NCBI GenBank assembly: GCA_003049465.1
Contig: PYSS01000044.1
Location: forward strand, 62,001 to 126,000
Direction: 5' to 3'
Source: Magnaporthiopsis rhizophila
Taxonomy: Eukaryota; Ascomycota; Sordariomycetes; Magnaporthales; Magnaporthaceae
Length of the DNA stretch: 64,000 nt
The position numbers and the translations under genes are program-made. Under the pieces are notes generated by a model. It was not told the DNA's origin. It did not search any database and saw only the letters and a program-made list of their open reading frames with translations. Positions 43,452-55,319 of this stretch are shown in pieces (the first letter of the stretch is position 1; each line of letters begins with the position of its first letter).

Positions 43452-45372
43452 GGTTGTGGTGGGGAGGTGAAAGAGTGATGATGGTGGTAAAAGATTGGAC
43501 TGCTCGCTGGTGGTGGCCGCGGAGTTGGTGACGGTGAGGTGAAGAGAGGGAAAACAAGAGGATCTACGGTCGAGCAGCGGCTCGCTTCTTATGCTTATTC
43601 GCTTCTCCATGCTCTTTGAGTGAGGCCGTTATCGTGCGGAGCGGAACGTCGATCGACGACGTGAGGAGGACATCTCGGATCACGGGACGTGCGACACTGG
43701 AGAGAGATCCCAGCCCACGCTAGGCTTCTTGGCGATGGCACCTCGCGGGCTGGGAAGGCCCGCAGACAGGCTTCTTGACTCGATTCCGATCTTGGCTCTG
43801 GCCGTGCTGGATGCGGGGGCAGATGTGATGCGGCTTGGCGGTTGGTTCCTGCATTTGGATTTGCGGAAGCCATTTTTACGCGAACAACAAAAAATAAGGC
43901 CTAGCAGATCGCCTCGCCGCCAGGATTTCATGCGACCGACCGTGCCGACTACCGGATATGGCACTATTATGCATAGTTGATGGCCTGTCTTGAAACTGTC
44001 ATCTGACCCATTCGGAGATCTTTTCGGTTAAAATGTCGAGAGAAGCTTGACTGGGATCAAGGCAGCTCGGAGAGAAGCCGCAGGCGCATGGACCACTTTC
44101 CAATTTGGGCAGGGGCTGTGTAGACCTTGCGGTGGGTACCTGCGTAAAAATATTGGGGGCCGTGCAGGACCGCAATTTATCTCAGACGGTGGATCGCTGG
44201 TTGGTCTCCGGCATAGACCGCTAGGTTGTAATTAACGAAATGCTACCGGGAGAAAAGAGGAAGAGCGCTGTCATTTTTTTTTTTTTTTTTTTTTTTGTGT
44301 GACTGCCGCCGTTGATCCGGCCTTGGTCATCGCTGCCGCCATGGTGGCTGATACGAAGGTGTCCAAGGGATCCTTCGCTTGTCTCAACCCATGTCCACCT
44401 TCCGACGGCCTGAGACAGGAAACGCCAGCCGATCGAGCTGTAAGCGACAAGACAAAATCATGCCAGGAGGTGTGGTCTTCAGACGACCCGCCGAGGCGGG
44501 CTTTCAGATTGACCAAGGCTCGACCTGGCGGGGTGGCCCAACCGGAGACTCGGGAGACGTGTGCAAGGTAGTCCTGGGCCAAGTTGAATTGTGGTCCGGA
44601 GTGGATCCTTGGAGCCCGTTGCCGTCGCTGCTATTTACTGGAGCGCGGCGCAATTTTACTGCATCAATGCTTCAATGCTATAGACGCCAAAGAATGCGAG
44701 GCGAAATGTCGACCAGAAAAAAGGTGGGTCACAAAACAGCAATCCTACTCCCGTCTTCCTTTTGCCGCATAGCATTTGCGTTTTTATTCGACCACATGCC
44801 AGGCAAATCAGCGAATTTCGTGAAAAAGGAAACCCTGGCTGCGGAATCTGTTTACTGCTCAAAATATTTCCAGATCAGATTTTGTCACGGGACTAGACCA
44901 AGGCGGTACCCGTTACACCAAAGCAAAAGGGAACGTTGTCATATCCAAGGGCTACGACGTGCTTGGTCCTTATATAAGGGATCGTACCGTGACAGATTTT
45001 ATCGTCATGTCCTGGTCGCAGATGTATCGTGAGGGGATCTTCGAGATGGCAATGATGCGGACGTCCCAGCCGAAACATGTATAGATCGCCTCGTTAGCCG
45101 TCGATCCCGCCGCCCTCAGCCCGCATCGTCACGACCGCCATGTCGTCGATCTGCTGTCCTCGCCTACAGAGCACTCGCGTCCGCCAGCCCCAGTCAGTGG
45201 CAGGTGATCGTTTACGGCTTGTGTTCCTGGCTATCCTCGCCACACACAACGTTTCGTGTGAAAACAACTACTATTATTGTCTGGGTACCTAGGTTATTAG
45301 GTAAATCTGGTCTAAAAAAAAAAAAAACAGGAAGTTTTTACGTACGAACCTGTTTCAAGTGCTGCCCCATAT

Positions 45373-45497
45373 CGTTGGTTATAAAAAGGTATCGTACGGG
45401 GCAAATCCCGGTACCGGTCCTTACCCTATAAGATGCTGAACTTGTATAATTTTAGTAAGCTGACGAATGTTCCTGGCCTCGGCATCACGTATCTCCT
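45373..45497 (+). repeat. Dispersed repeat, copy B
   Basis: Partner of copy A at 25530-25707. Many of the differences in the aligned blocks are C-to-T or G-to-A in this copy (CGTCGGCTATA becomes CGTTGGTTATA; GGCGTCA becomes GGCATCA), the direction produced by repeat-induced point mutation. About 50 bp present in copy A are missing here. Confidence 0.6.
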
Positions 45498-45518
45498 TTG
45501 TGTACAGTACCTTTTCTT

Positions 45519-45520
<2 letters not shown>

Positions 45521-45567
<47 letters not shown>
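45521..45567 (+). repeat. 47-nt poly-T tract
   Basis: Uninterrupted T47, preceded by the T-rich CTTTTCTTTC. It immediately follows repeat copy B. It could be the poly-A tail (minus orientation) of an integrated retrotransposed sequence or a simple slippage tract. Confidence 0.8.
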
Positions 45568-45568
<1 letters not shown>

Positions 45569-46151
45569 GCTCTGACGATTTTGTGCCATCGAGTTGACAG
45601 TGAGCGACGGAGCCCGACAACCTACCCAACCTTGTAACAAACATGGCGTGGAAGCTGCGCCAAGTGCAGCCCCAGACGACCGAGTACGCGTTACGCGGCT
45701 TCAACCTGCCCAAGGCGGTCGTCTACCTCGACGCGCTGGCCCGGTTGGCAGTCCAACCTAGCGCACACGGCAAGCGCGCCTACGACGGCGCTTACAAAAC
45801 GCCCATTTCCTCGTTGACCAGGGTCTCGGTCCCAAGCGTACTTTGTCATTGCTACTGAAGAGCGCCAACCCGTCCTTTTGATCGGGCGGGGTAGGTGCTT
45901 TTGGACGGCTGGGCGGGCGAGCGCGTGCGTGCGTTACGGTTACATGTGGAGCCGATGGCGTGCGGTGATATGGGACGGGTCACATCCAATACATATAGAG
46001 CACCACCGGACCACCCAGGGAACAGGGGTGCAGAAATTACCCTTTTAACTTGGCGCTAATCACACGATGCGGCTCCTCGAGATCACGGTTCCCATCCTGG
46101 CGGAGCCGTCGTTGCCAACTTTTCAGCATGGTCTGGCCCTCCTTCCCTACC

Positions 46152-48193
46152 TTACAGGTCGCTCCAGTCCTCGCGGATAAGCTGCGCCCCCTTTTCGGCG
46201 AGCATGTATACGGGCCCCAGGATGTTCACGTCGGGCAGGACTGGGATGATGCTGCAGTCGACGACGCGCAGCTTGTCGATCCCGTACACCCTCAGCCGTG
46301 GGTCCACGACGCCGCCGTCCTCGAGCGGCAGCATCTGGTTGGTGCCCGAGGCGTGCCAGTTCGGGATCGTGTTGGACTTGACGTACTCCCAGATTGCGGC
46401 GTCGTCGTCGTCCGCCAGCGCGCTGCCCGGGCTGAGCTCGCCGTGGTTGGGCCCCAGCGTGTAGCGGGACAGCGCCGGGTGGGCGAGGATTTTGCGCAGG
46501 TACTTGAACGACTGGATCGCAATCGTGCGGTCGACCGGGTGGGCGTAATACTGGGTGGTCGCGTCAGCACAACCGACCTGGTTATAAATCTCCTGGCCCC
46601 ACGCGTGCCGGGACTCACGTTGGGGTTGATGCTCGGAAACTCGGCCATCGAGGCGCTCCTCAGCGTGACGTTGCCCCTTGATAGGGCCACCATGCTCGAC
46701 GCCGTGACTGAGATGTACGACTCGTTCCCGCGAGGCGTGTAGTATGGCGTCGGCCCGCCCGGGTACCAGATGGGCTCGAAGAGGTACTCGATGTGCGACT
46801 GGTTGGCCAGCTTGCGGGTGATGATCTCCTCGGCCCCGATCGCGCGAAGTTCCGTCTCGGACAGCTTCTGGAACCCGTTGGTGATGCCCGACGGCGCCGT
46901 GTAGCGTCCGGATCTGTTGGCATAGAACTCGTCCTGCGCCTCGCGCAGCCGCGTCCACGTCGCCATCATCTCGGTGGTGGAGTACTCGGGCGTGGAAAGA
47001 GCCATGATGCTGAAGACGGAGTGGTCGTTGAGGCTGCGGGACAAGGCCTGTAAGCAAGAAGGACCCGATGTGAATGTTTCGAAATAGAATGGGCAGATCC
47101 TACTGCTGGCCGATGTTCTCGTTAATGACGACCGGCTTGATCGCAAACTTGTCCAGCTGGCTTTTGGGCCCAATGCCCGACACCATCAGGATCTGAGGCG
47201 AGTTGAATGCGCCCATGCTGACAATGACCTCTTTGGCCGCCTTGACCTGGTATACTATCCCCGACGGGTGGTCCATGAACGCAACCCCCGTTGCCTTGGG
47301 CTTGCCGCCCCCGCCTGAAGCTGCCTGCGTTAGGATTTGCCAGACGGGTGCGTGGAACAGCACGTCAAGATTCTTCCGCCCGGCGGCCTGCTTGTAGTAC
47401 GAATCGTAGGCCGAGCTGCGCATCAGGTCGCCGTCCAGTGTGCCCGTCCCCTGCTTGACGCCTGTGCTGTTCCCCGTGTTGTAGTCCTTAACGACGGGAA
47501 TCTGCAGCGCCTCCGACACGGCCTGCATGAACCCTACCGTCGACGGGGGCACATATCCCTGGAAAGCGAGCTGCAGAGGCCCGTCGCTGTACGCACTGGG
47601 GTCCCACGTCTTGTGCGTGACGTCGAACCCGCGCGCCTCGTGGTCGTGCGGCGGGTTGAAGTGCGTCCCCTTGATGGCCAGCGGGTACAGGTCGTCCCAG
47701 CCCCAGCCCGGGTTGCCGAGGCGGACCCAGTCGTCGAAGACCGAGGCGCTGCCGCGGCCGTAGAAGAGCCCGTTGGTGACGCTGCTGCCGCCTAGGCAGC
47801 GGCCGCGATGGTAGCGAAGAACCCGGCCGTCCAAGTGCTCCTGCGGCGTCGTGTAGAAGGACCAGTCGATGGCCGTGCCACCGAGAAGCTGGTTGCCGCC
47901 GGGGGTCTTGTAAGCCGAGACTACGCTCGGCTCGGGCCCGGCCTCGAGAACCAAGATGCGGTTCTTGCCAGACTCGCTGAGGCGGTTTGCCAGGACCAGG
48001 CCGGCGGTGCCACCTGCACAAGTCAATCATGGTTTATCCCCTTGTCTTCGGTAACACAATACAAAAAGGCTCAGGACTTGCCTCCGGCGATAATGAAGTC
48101 ATATCGATCCTGGATGGTCTGCCGATCAAGTCCCTCGATAGGGGCAGCGGAAACGGCCGCGAGAAAAGCGAGGACTGCAGCGGCGCGGATCAT
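46152..48193 (-). CDS. Secreted GMC oxidoreductase (AA3-like)
   Basis: Four exons, 48193-48082, 48013-47104, 47033-46619 and 46550-46152, give 611 residues. Intron 1 uses a GC-AG boundary (G|GCAAGT), the only choice that rebuilds the FAD motif GGGTAG (37-42). Exon 3 begins so that GQHLNDH, the GMC signature, is restored. A signal peptide (1-17) implies secretion. Other landmarks are LGGSSVTNGLFYGRG, GAFNSPQILMVSGIG, the catalytic WHASG (H545) and N588 near the C-terminus. Members oxidise alcohols or sugars (aryl-alcohol, glucose, choline or related) using FAD and often release H2O2, which can fuel LPMOs and peroxidases. Substrate unknown. Confidence 0.92.
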
Positions 48194-49187
48194 ACTGTGG
48201 TCCCTGATCGACAGTGCCTCGATGCAAACCGGGGAAGGATGGGTTGCAGCAAGTGAGGGGCGGCGCCGAAGGGGAACAGCGAATGGGGCGGAGCAACACG
48301 GCGAGAAGAGAGCGGTGCCCCTTCGCCGTTTGACGTGGGCATGACGACAGGGCCGGAAGGACAAGTTATATCATCTGCGGACCAAGGAACAAACCCTTCC
48401 CGATCGCGGTGACCTGTCGTCCCATAATACTGTCCTTCTGGAGTCTTTCTACGGGAAGCTCCCTTTCCGCGCCCACCTCCACGCTTATTTCATTTGCGTC
48501 GTTGCGTCATTGTCAGCCACCATCTGCGTGCCAAGCCTAGTTAGCCGGGCAGTTCTATGAAGGGAACGCGAGGTCCGAGGGGGTTTAACGGTCGGGACCT
48601 CCCCCACGGGGTGCTCCCCGCACTGGATCGGCGGGCGCCAAGAGGCTACTGCGGGCTCGCCAGTGTGCTATTCGCTGCCGTCACGCTGCCTGCCTCGATC
48701 CTTCCAATATCCCGGGCAGCGTGCTGCAGGTCGCGTGACAGCAGGCGGGCAGTATCCAATGGTCTCCCTTACATCCCGCGTCAGCATTGGCTGCTTAGCC
48801 AGCGCCCGACAGGTGTAGTAGGCCCGAAAACCTGCACTCTTTGTTCAATCCCCGCTTGCCGGCTCCTCCTCCGTTAGCCTGAATCCTGCCATGCTACCCG
48901 GTTTGGTGGTGTCGATGCACCAAGCCGGCGATAGCTGATACTCGGCCCTGAGAATGTCCTTTACCCTGGTCATCGGGCGTCCAAGACGCGTGGGGTGCAG
49001 CAGAGGAGGCACCCGTTGACTTGGCGGGAAGGACATATGTCGGTTGCGGAATCGGGCCATTTCCGTCTTGACCAGCAGCCGGATTGTGCAAGGAAGCCTC
49101 CCGTGAGGGAGCCTGTTTCCTGGTAGTTGGGTTCCGATCAAGTTTTGGCGTCGGAGGAATGACTTCTGTTTCGGGTCTCGTTGCCTG
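48194..49187. other. Intergenic
   Basis: The promoter of the GMC gene and the 3' flank of HET gene 3 (both minus). No gene is supported. Confidence 0.5.
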
Positions 49188-51587
49188 TCAAACCAGCCGC
49201 AGTGTCTTGATCTCTCCGCCCCTGAACAGTACCCATCCATCGCGCTCAAAATCCCGCTTCATATCCTCGGGGTTCCGGCCCTTTGCCAACCTCGGCGGCG
49301 GGTTCGAGTCTAGAGTCCCCAACGCCACTCTCTCCCATGCGCCTTGGACGGCCTTGGACTGCCTAAAGACCAGAAAGTGGCCATTGAGGCTCCATAAAGC
49401 CCCATCAAGCTCCACGTGGGTAGCGATCTTCATGCAGCAGAACTCTGGGTTTTCCCAGTCGATAGCCTCGGCGCAGCTCCGGCACCAATTTGACCCCCAG
49501 CACGCGCACAATTCGCTGTCTGGGTCGCCGACGCTGACCGCCTGTTCCACGTCACACAGAACCTCCACCTTGCAGCCGTTTCGCGCGCGCACGATGGATT
49601 CCGGCTGGCCTAGACGCCGCCGCACATCAGCGAATCGGCCGGTCCATTTGTTGATACGTCTTCCATCCTCCCACGAGCCCGCGTTACCGGTTAGTGGGGA
49701 CGATGACGAGGGCCACGAGTTAAGGACGACAGGGACTACGAGGCCACGGAGCTGAAGCTCGCCATAGGCTATGGTTCCTGTTGGGTCGCCGCCTGCCTGC
49801 TTCGGCCTGCAAAATGCGCCCACAAGCTCGACGTGGGACGTTTCCTGCCATTGACCCGTGAGGTATTTTGTCAAGTGCTTGACAGAGGCCCACGACCATG
49901 ACGGTGCCAGGTAGGGGTTCGTCCTGTCATCGGTGGTTGGCCGGGTCGCATTGTCCGCCGTTGTATTTTTCCAGTCTGTTTCCCAAAGTAGGTGGCGAGG
50001 TATGTGGGTGCGGTAAATCCCGGCCAAGTAAACCGAGGCAAGCGTTTCTTTTTGGAATGGAAACGCCTAAAAGCCCGGTGTGTGGCTTCTGTGTCAGAAC
50101 GGAGGGTCTCCTTGTGCAAAAATAAGGATAGGGTCGCGGAGAAAATGGAAATTGACCACCTTGATCAGCTCCTGCACCATGATCTTGGCCACGCCAGACA
50201 AGGCAATCAGCCTGTCGGAGGGATTGGTAAAGCTGCGCCTACCGTAGCTTCTCAGAGTATTTATCCACACTTGCCCCGGATTGTCGAGAATTTGACCTGT
50301 TCGGCCGGTCTCCGTGTTTGTCTTGACGAGGAGCTCGTGCGCCGGCCCCGGCATCCGGTATCGATCTAGATGCTCGACATGCCCACATTCGCACCAATGA
50401 GCCGAGCCGCACTCCCAGATGAGCTCACGGGTGGTGAAGTGGACGATTCGGCGGGGCATGATAGCCTCCTGGAAAGTCCAGCCGCGTTCGAGAAGCGGCG
50501 TCCTGAAGGATGCGTCGTCTTCGGGGCACCGAACCAAGGGGCCATCTTCCCGAGCGAGTCTCTGTCTCAGGGCCATGGGGAACGAACTCGTCGGTGCGTT
50601 GTTCTCGGGGTTCCTCGTGTGGAACTTCATCTGCCAGGTAGCCCTCCCAAACAGCTGCCCGCCAAGAAAACCGTCCTTGCAGGATTTGGCAGGATGGACG
50701 GCAATAGTAAGGTGCGAGTTGGAGTAGATGTCGAGCATCTTGATAGACTCGGTCTCCCAATCGCATAGGTCGTTCTGTATGATGCAAAGCGCGTCGATCC
50801 ATATATATCGTGCCTCGATGCTGCGACACACGGCGATAGCGTCCTGGAGTGTCTTCGACAGGGTGCTCACGGAAATCCCGCGACGATGCTGATCGATGTT
50901 ATCTGTCAGCGTCTTGACAATGCCGGTGGTGTCGGGACCCCAGCAATAGCTCAGAGCAACATAGCACAATGGGTACGCGATCTGCTCCGAGGGTGCACCT
51001 GGCTCGACAAGGTGGACGTCTGGGTCGTTGGTTCGTCTAACATCGACCAAGCGCCGGGGTGTGAAGCTTGGGTTGGTGCCTCGACACGACGAGGTGTGCC
51101 AGGAGTTGGGGCCGACACATTTATTAAGCCACGCGGAAATCTTGGCTCCGCACACACGAGCATCTCGCGTATCTGGGATGATTTCTTCAACCGTGGCAAG
51201 GGAGCTGAAAGGATTGGCCGTGCCCTGGAGTCCAAAAATCTCGAAGTGGGTTGGGGGCAGAGGGGAGATGATGCCGGTGCGGACGCGGTCTTTTGCGTGG
51301 AAGCTGACTTGCAGACCTCCGGCGTCGCCACGGTAAATCGTCGCACACATCTCTCGCGTTTTGGTGAAGTGGCTATGGTTGGGGCGGACGGCAGAAATGG
51401 CGTCGGCGATCAGGCAGCAGCCCCTACAGCCCCCTCCACGCGACCGAAGCAGCGCGGAAAAATCGATATCGAGCCCCGGCATCTCCAGCCAGGTGCCGTC
51501 GTCGCCGTCGAGGGGGAGGCAGCATATGGCACAGCCATCGAATGGGTCGTCTGAGATGTCGTCATGCTGGTCCTCACAGGTCGCCAT
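49188..51587 (-). CDS. Heterokaryon incompatibility (HET) domain protein 3
   Basis: Exons 51587-50160 and 50066-49188 (93-bp intron, donor GTGGTC, acceptor TTTTAG, phase 0) give 768 residues. An N-terminal Cys-rich part (GCAICC, GCRGCCLI) precedes the HET domain: YVALSYCWG (209-217), RYIWIDALCIIQND (260-273) and RGWTFQE (368-374). The post-intron part begins AFPFQKETLASVYLAGIYRTHIPRHLLW and contains APSWSWASV, the conserved C-terminal extension of these proteins. It is the most canonical HET protein of the window. It is expected to be cytosolic and to act in non-self-triggered cell death. No additional sensor domain is visible. Confidence 0.94.
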
Positions 51588-52071
51588 TCTCGCTGGCGGC
51601 AGCCATTGGCAGAAAATCTGGTGGAGCGGCGGCTGCTGTGGTGCTCTCCAGATCTTGAAGCTTCCCCTTTTGGGCAGCCGCGATGGGCGTGTTACGCGTA
51701 CGGGTGCCCGGGAGCTCGGGAAGCTTCTTCCCTGTGGACTGAATAAATGACACGCAAATGTTCCAATGGTCTGGTCTTTTGGCGCAGTTGGCTCAGTGTC
51801 ACATCAATTGTCGATGGCTGTACCAAATGGATTTGCAGCCCACTGCCGTTTCCACCCCGCAAAAAGGAAAGGGCCCGCCTTGACCCCGCGTCTCGCGGTT
51901 CGTCCGACCATCAGCCGTTCGCGGCCACCTGGGCAGCTCCGACGGCAGGGACTCTCCTTGCCGAGGCCGGACACAACTACCTACCTACGGCACGGCCATA
52001 ATACCGACCTCTTGTCCACGTCACCGTTTGACGGGCCCTCCATCTCCTCGTCGTAAACCAGCATCAACACC
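51588..52071. other. Divergent promoter region
   Basis: 484 bp between HET gene 3 (minus) and the epimerase gene (plus). It must hold both promoters; a CTACCTACCTACGG block lies near 51978-51991. Confidence 0.45.
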
Positions 52072-53055
52072 ATGGCCTCGGACGGAATCAAAAATGTGCT
52101 CATCACCGGCGCGTCCGGCATGATCGGGCCTCTGCTCGCCGCTCGCCTTCTGCGGGAACCCAACTACCGCGTCGTGCTCTCCGATGTCATCACCCCAATG
52201 GTCCCGGCGGGGGTTGCCCACCCGGAAAATGCCATCTGCGTCCAGAGCGACCTGACCGACCCGGCCTCCCTAGACGCGGTGCTCGCCGCGACCCCCAAGC
52301 CGCTGGCCGCGGCCTTCATCTTCCACGGCATCATGTCGGCCGGCTCCGAGGCGAACCCGGAACTGGCGATGCGCGTCAACTTTGACGCCACGCGCTCCAT
52401 CCTGTTCCGCCTGGCGGCGCAGCAGCCGGGCGTCCGGGTCGTCTACGCCTCGTCCAACGCCGTCTACGGCACGCCGCTGCCCGACGTCGTGACGCCCGAC
52501 ACGACGCCGACGCCGCTGGGCGTCTACGGCACCACAAAGTACATGTGCGAGGTGCTGGTCAACGACCTGAACCGCCGCGGCCTGCTCGACGCCTTCAGCG
52601 TGCGTTTCCCCACCGTCTCGGTGCGCGCCGGCGCGCCCTCGCACGCCGCCAGCGCGTTTTTGTCGGGCATCATTCGCGAGCCCATGGCCGGGCTCGAGTG
52701 CCGCGTGCCCATCGCCGACCGCGGGTTCAAGGCCACGCTGTGCACGCCGCGCGTCTGCGTCGAGAACCTGGTGCGCGTCATGAACTGGCCGAACGACAAG
52801 TTGTTGCCGCACAAGCGCGCCCTCAACTTTCCGGGCATAATCGCGAGCGTGCAGGAGATGATGGACGCCTTGGCCAAGCACGGCGGCGAGGATAAGTTGA
52901 AGCTGATCAAGGAGGAGCGGGACGAGGTCAGCGAGAGGCTTTTGCGCAGCTGGGCGTGGAATATTGACTACTCGCGCGAGCTGGGATTGGGGCTGGAGTC
53001 GGACGAGAGCGCGGACGCATTGGTGAAAGAGTACGTCGACAGCTTAAAAAAGTGA
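52072..53055 (+). CDS. NAD-dependent epimerase/dehydratase, D-erythronate dehydrogenase-like
   Basis: A single exon of 327 residues; ATG context CACCATGGCC. An extended-SDR Rossmann fold is shown by GASGMIG (13-19), by D38 at the end of strand 2 (favouring NAD), by YASSNAVYG (S127/S128) and by the catalytic Y152-x3-K156 (YGTTK). The PTVSVRAGAPSHAASAFLSGIIREPMAG segment resembles bacterial DenD-type D-erythronate dehydrogenases, which start catabolism of four-carbon acid sugars. That specific activity is inferred; other sugar-acid substrates are possible. Cytosolic. It is not obviously linked to its HET neighbour. Confidence 0.88.
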   Translation: MASDGIKNVLITGASGMIGPLLAARLLREPNYRVVLSDVITPMVPAGVAHPENAICVQSDLTDPASLDAVLAATPKPLAAAFIFHGIMSAGSEANPELAMRVNFDATRSILFRLAAQQPGVRVVYASSNAVYGTPLPDVVTPDTTPTPLGVYGTTKYMCEVLVNDLNRRGLLDAFSVRFPTVSVRAGAPSHAASAFLSGIIREPMAGLECRVPIADRGFKATLCTPRVCVENLVRVMNWPNDKLLPHKRALNFPGIIASVQEMMDALAKHGGEDKLKLIKEERDEVSERLLRSWAWNIDYSRELGLGLESDESADALVKEYVDSLKK

Positions 53056-55319
53056 CAGGCTAATGGACTTATTGGTCTTGTCTCCTTCCCGATTTCCTGT
53101 GTCATTTCCGATATCCTGCATCGTTCCCACTGCCAGTGTCCTTCTACTTTCTGTACCGCAAAAGTACACGACTTGGGATATCAAGGCACACTGCAGGCTT
53201 CTATTTGGGGAACCTGCATAGGTAACCACAATCCACCATCCCCCATCTCTCTGCAACCGCCGCTGCCACGTTTCCTGTGGGTAGCAAGCCAGCATCGCCA
53301 AGAAGACTCCCGCCCGGCTGGACGGGACCACCGAGCATTCGGATCCACAGAGCGTAAGCCGCTACCAAAGACTGCAGCAGCGACGCCGTCCCCCGCCGCC
53401 CAATAGCTTCGTGGTGTGACCACCTGAATCTGACGTGCTGCATGGGGGCCAAGCGAAGCCACGCTGACTCACGCACGCCAGAGCAAGAACACGAGCGGGG
53501 TTGGGGAGCACAGATGGCCGCCTGTTTTGCCACTGTAGCACAGCATGTTGCTGGCAATAATGGCGGTGTCCTGCTGTCCCGCTGATTACATGAGGTGTTT
53601 TTGAGGCTCAGCTCAGGAAAAGCAAAACAAGGCAGCAAAGCTGGCTGGACTGGGTGGTGCCGTTGGTTCAGCCCTACCGGTTACGTATCGTACCGCAACG
53701 ATGCCTGCTGGTGAGATTCGGAGGCGGAGTGGACGCCTTAAAATGGTCAAGTATTAAGTGTCCTCCACGCCACTCGAGCACTAGACAGAAAGTGAGCAAG
53801 AAACCGCAACACGATCTCTCAGTGGCCTCCCCCAGCATTCTAGAAGACCACCCCCAAAAAAAAAAGAACAAAATTCAGCATGGCGAAGCAACTGGTCCGG
53901 TCGACGTCGCCAAAGAGGCTGGTGAGGTGCCACGACGCCTGGACCTCGACGCCCGGACCCAACGCGCCGCCGACATATACGCCACGGATAGTCGACACCA
54001 CTCAAATGTCCCATGTGTCGTCCACGGGGGCAAAGACGCCAGGCGGGTCTGACAAAAATAAAGACGGCGGTCCTCGCCGTCAATGATGGGATGAATGATT
54101 TTTCGGGTCATCATTCCGTAAGCCATCCGCCCTTCTAGTATGAGGTTCATTTTGGCGGACAAGCTGACTTTTGACCAGGGGCAGGTCCACTGATGGACGT
54201 TGTCGGCGGCTGTAGCACCCACACACCACCCACGACACGACATGAAGCAACATAGCCTCGTTATCTTCTGGACTGGCTTTTTTTTTTTTTTTTTTTTTAA
54301 AAAAAAAACGTATTTTGTTAAATTGTAACAACACGGAGGCGGCCCTGGGCGCAAAATGGATATGGGTGGTTCACATTAGAATGCACGGCGGTCATCTGTT
54401 TCTGGAGTTGGGGTCCCTTCCTTTTGGGTAGAACTTTCTCAACCGGCGGTTACGTTTTCTTTTTTTTTTGCCAAACAATGCGGCAAACCACCAAACCTTG
54501 TGTTGAATCCTCGCAGCAATAGTATCAGCTTTAGCTTTTTATTGGCTTCCCTCATTTTTTATACGGAACGCAGTACCTTTTAAAAGGAAGAGGACGGTCG
54601 CATGCAGCGTATCCGTTACGCGGAGAGAAACCACCCGGACTCGGTTGGTTGGAAGCTGTTACAGGTTTAGGTAGAATCCTATCATTCAAGTTGACGATGT
54701 TTAAAAAATGACATCGCTCGGACTCTCTGTAAGGGCCAGACCTGATTATATAGGCGGCTTATTGTCCGTCCAGGGTTTAAAAATCGACCCCACGATGACC
54801 AATCCCATCTTCGGCATTAAGCTTCCAAAGTTGACGTGCAAATTTGACCTGGCCCAGCTCGGCTCTGCGCCGGTTGCGGCAGGGAACCCTCCACCGGCGG
54901 CCCCGTCGCTAACCACTTGGCCGCAGTGTTAAGGACTCCGGGGTAGATGTCTCCGATATTAATCACAGACCAGAAGACGAAACTGTCCATTCGGAACCTA
55001 GAGTGTGCATGACGTCGGGTTTTGCAGCTCAAGCGGCGTCGGCAGAGCCGGATAGGAGGCGGCCACCCGCTTCATCGCGCGCGCCTCCATCCGCCACTCC
55101 GGGCAGCGTGGTGGCGACCGGCTAAGGGACAGCTGTCTTCGGACTGCCGGAGCTTTCGTATAATCTCGGCCTGCTTTTTTACCTACCCGGCGGTGCACGA
55201 GCTGCGCCGTAATCTGCGCCCGGCAGTTGTCATCGCGCGGAACGGCGGGTCCGGGTCGTACCGGTGGTGGAGCGTCATCTCGTTCGGCTGTTCCCTATTA
55301 ACCTCGTTCGCGTGCTAGT
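53056..55319. other. Gene-poor stretch, AT-rich in part
   Basis: No convincing intact gene. An A run lies near 53858-53867, a T21-A10 tract at 54278-54308, and AT-rich sequence at 54420-54780. A minus-strand frame at 53875-54354 contains some protein-like stretches (MNLILEGRMAYGMMTRK) but begins in the T/A tract and is not assigned. The part from about 55000 on may be the 3' end of the degraded coding remnant described next. Confidence 0.45.

Larger units (their letters stand above)
43452..46151. other. Gene-poor stretch with homopolymer tracts and repeat copy B
   Basis: 2.7 kb without a convincing gene. It contains a T run near 44274-44296, an A run near 45314-45327, the dispersed repeat copy B (45373-45497) and a 47-nt T run (45521-45567). 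Short open frames (for example 44379-45032 plus) have no protein character. Confidence 0.5.

Noticed and set aside
53875..54354. 159-codon minus-strand frame
   Set aside because: Starts within the T/A homopolymer tract; only a short part looks protein-like and no family is recognised.
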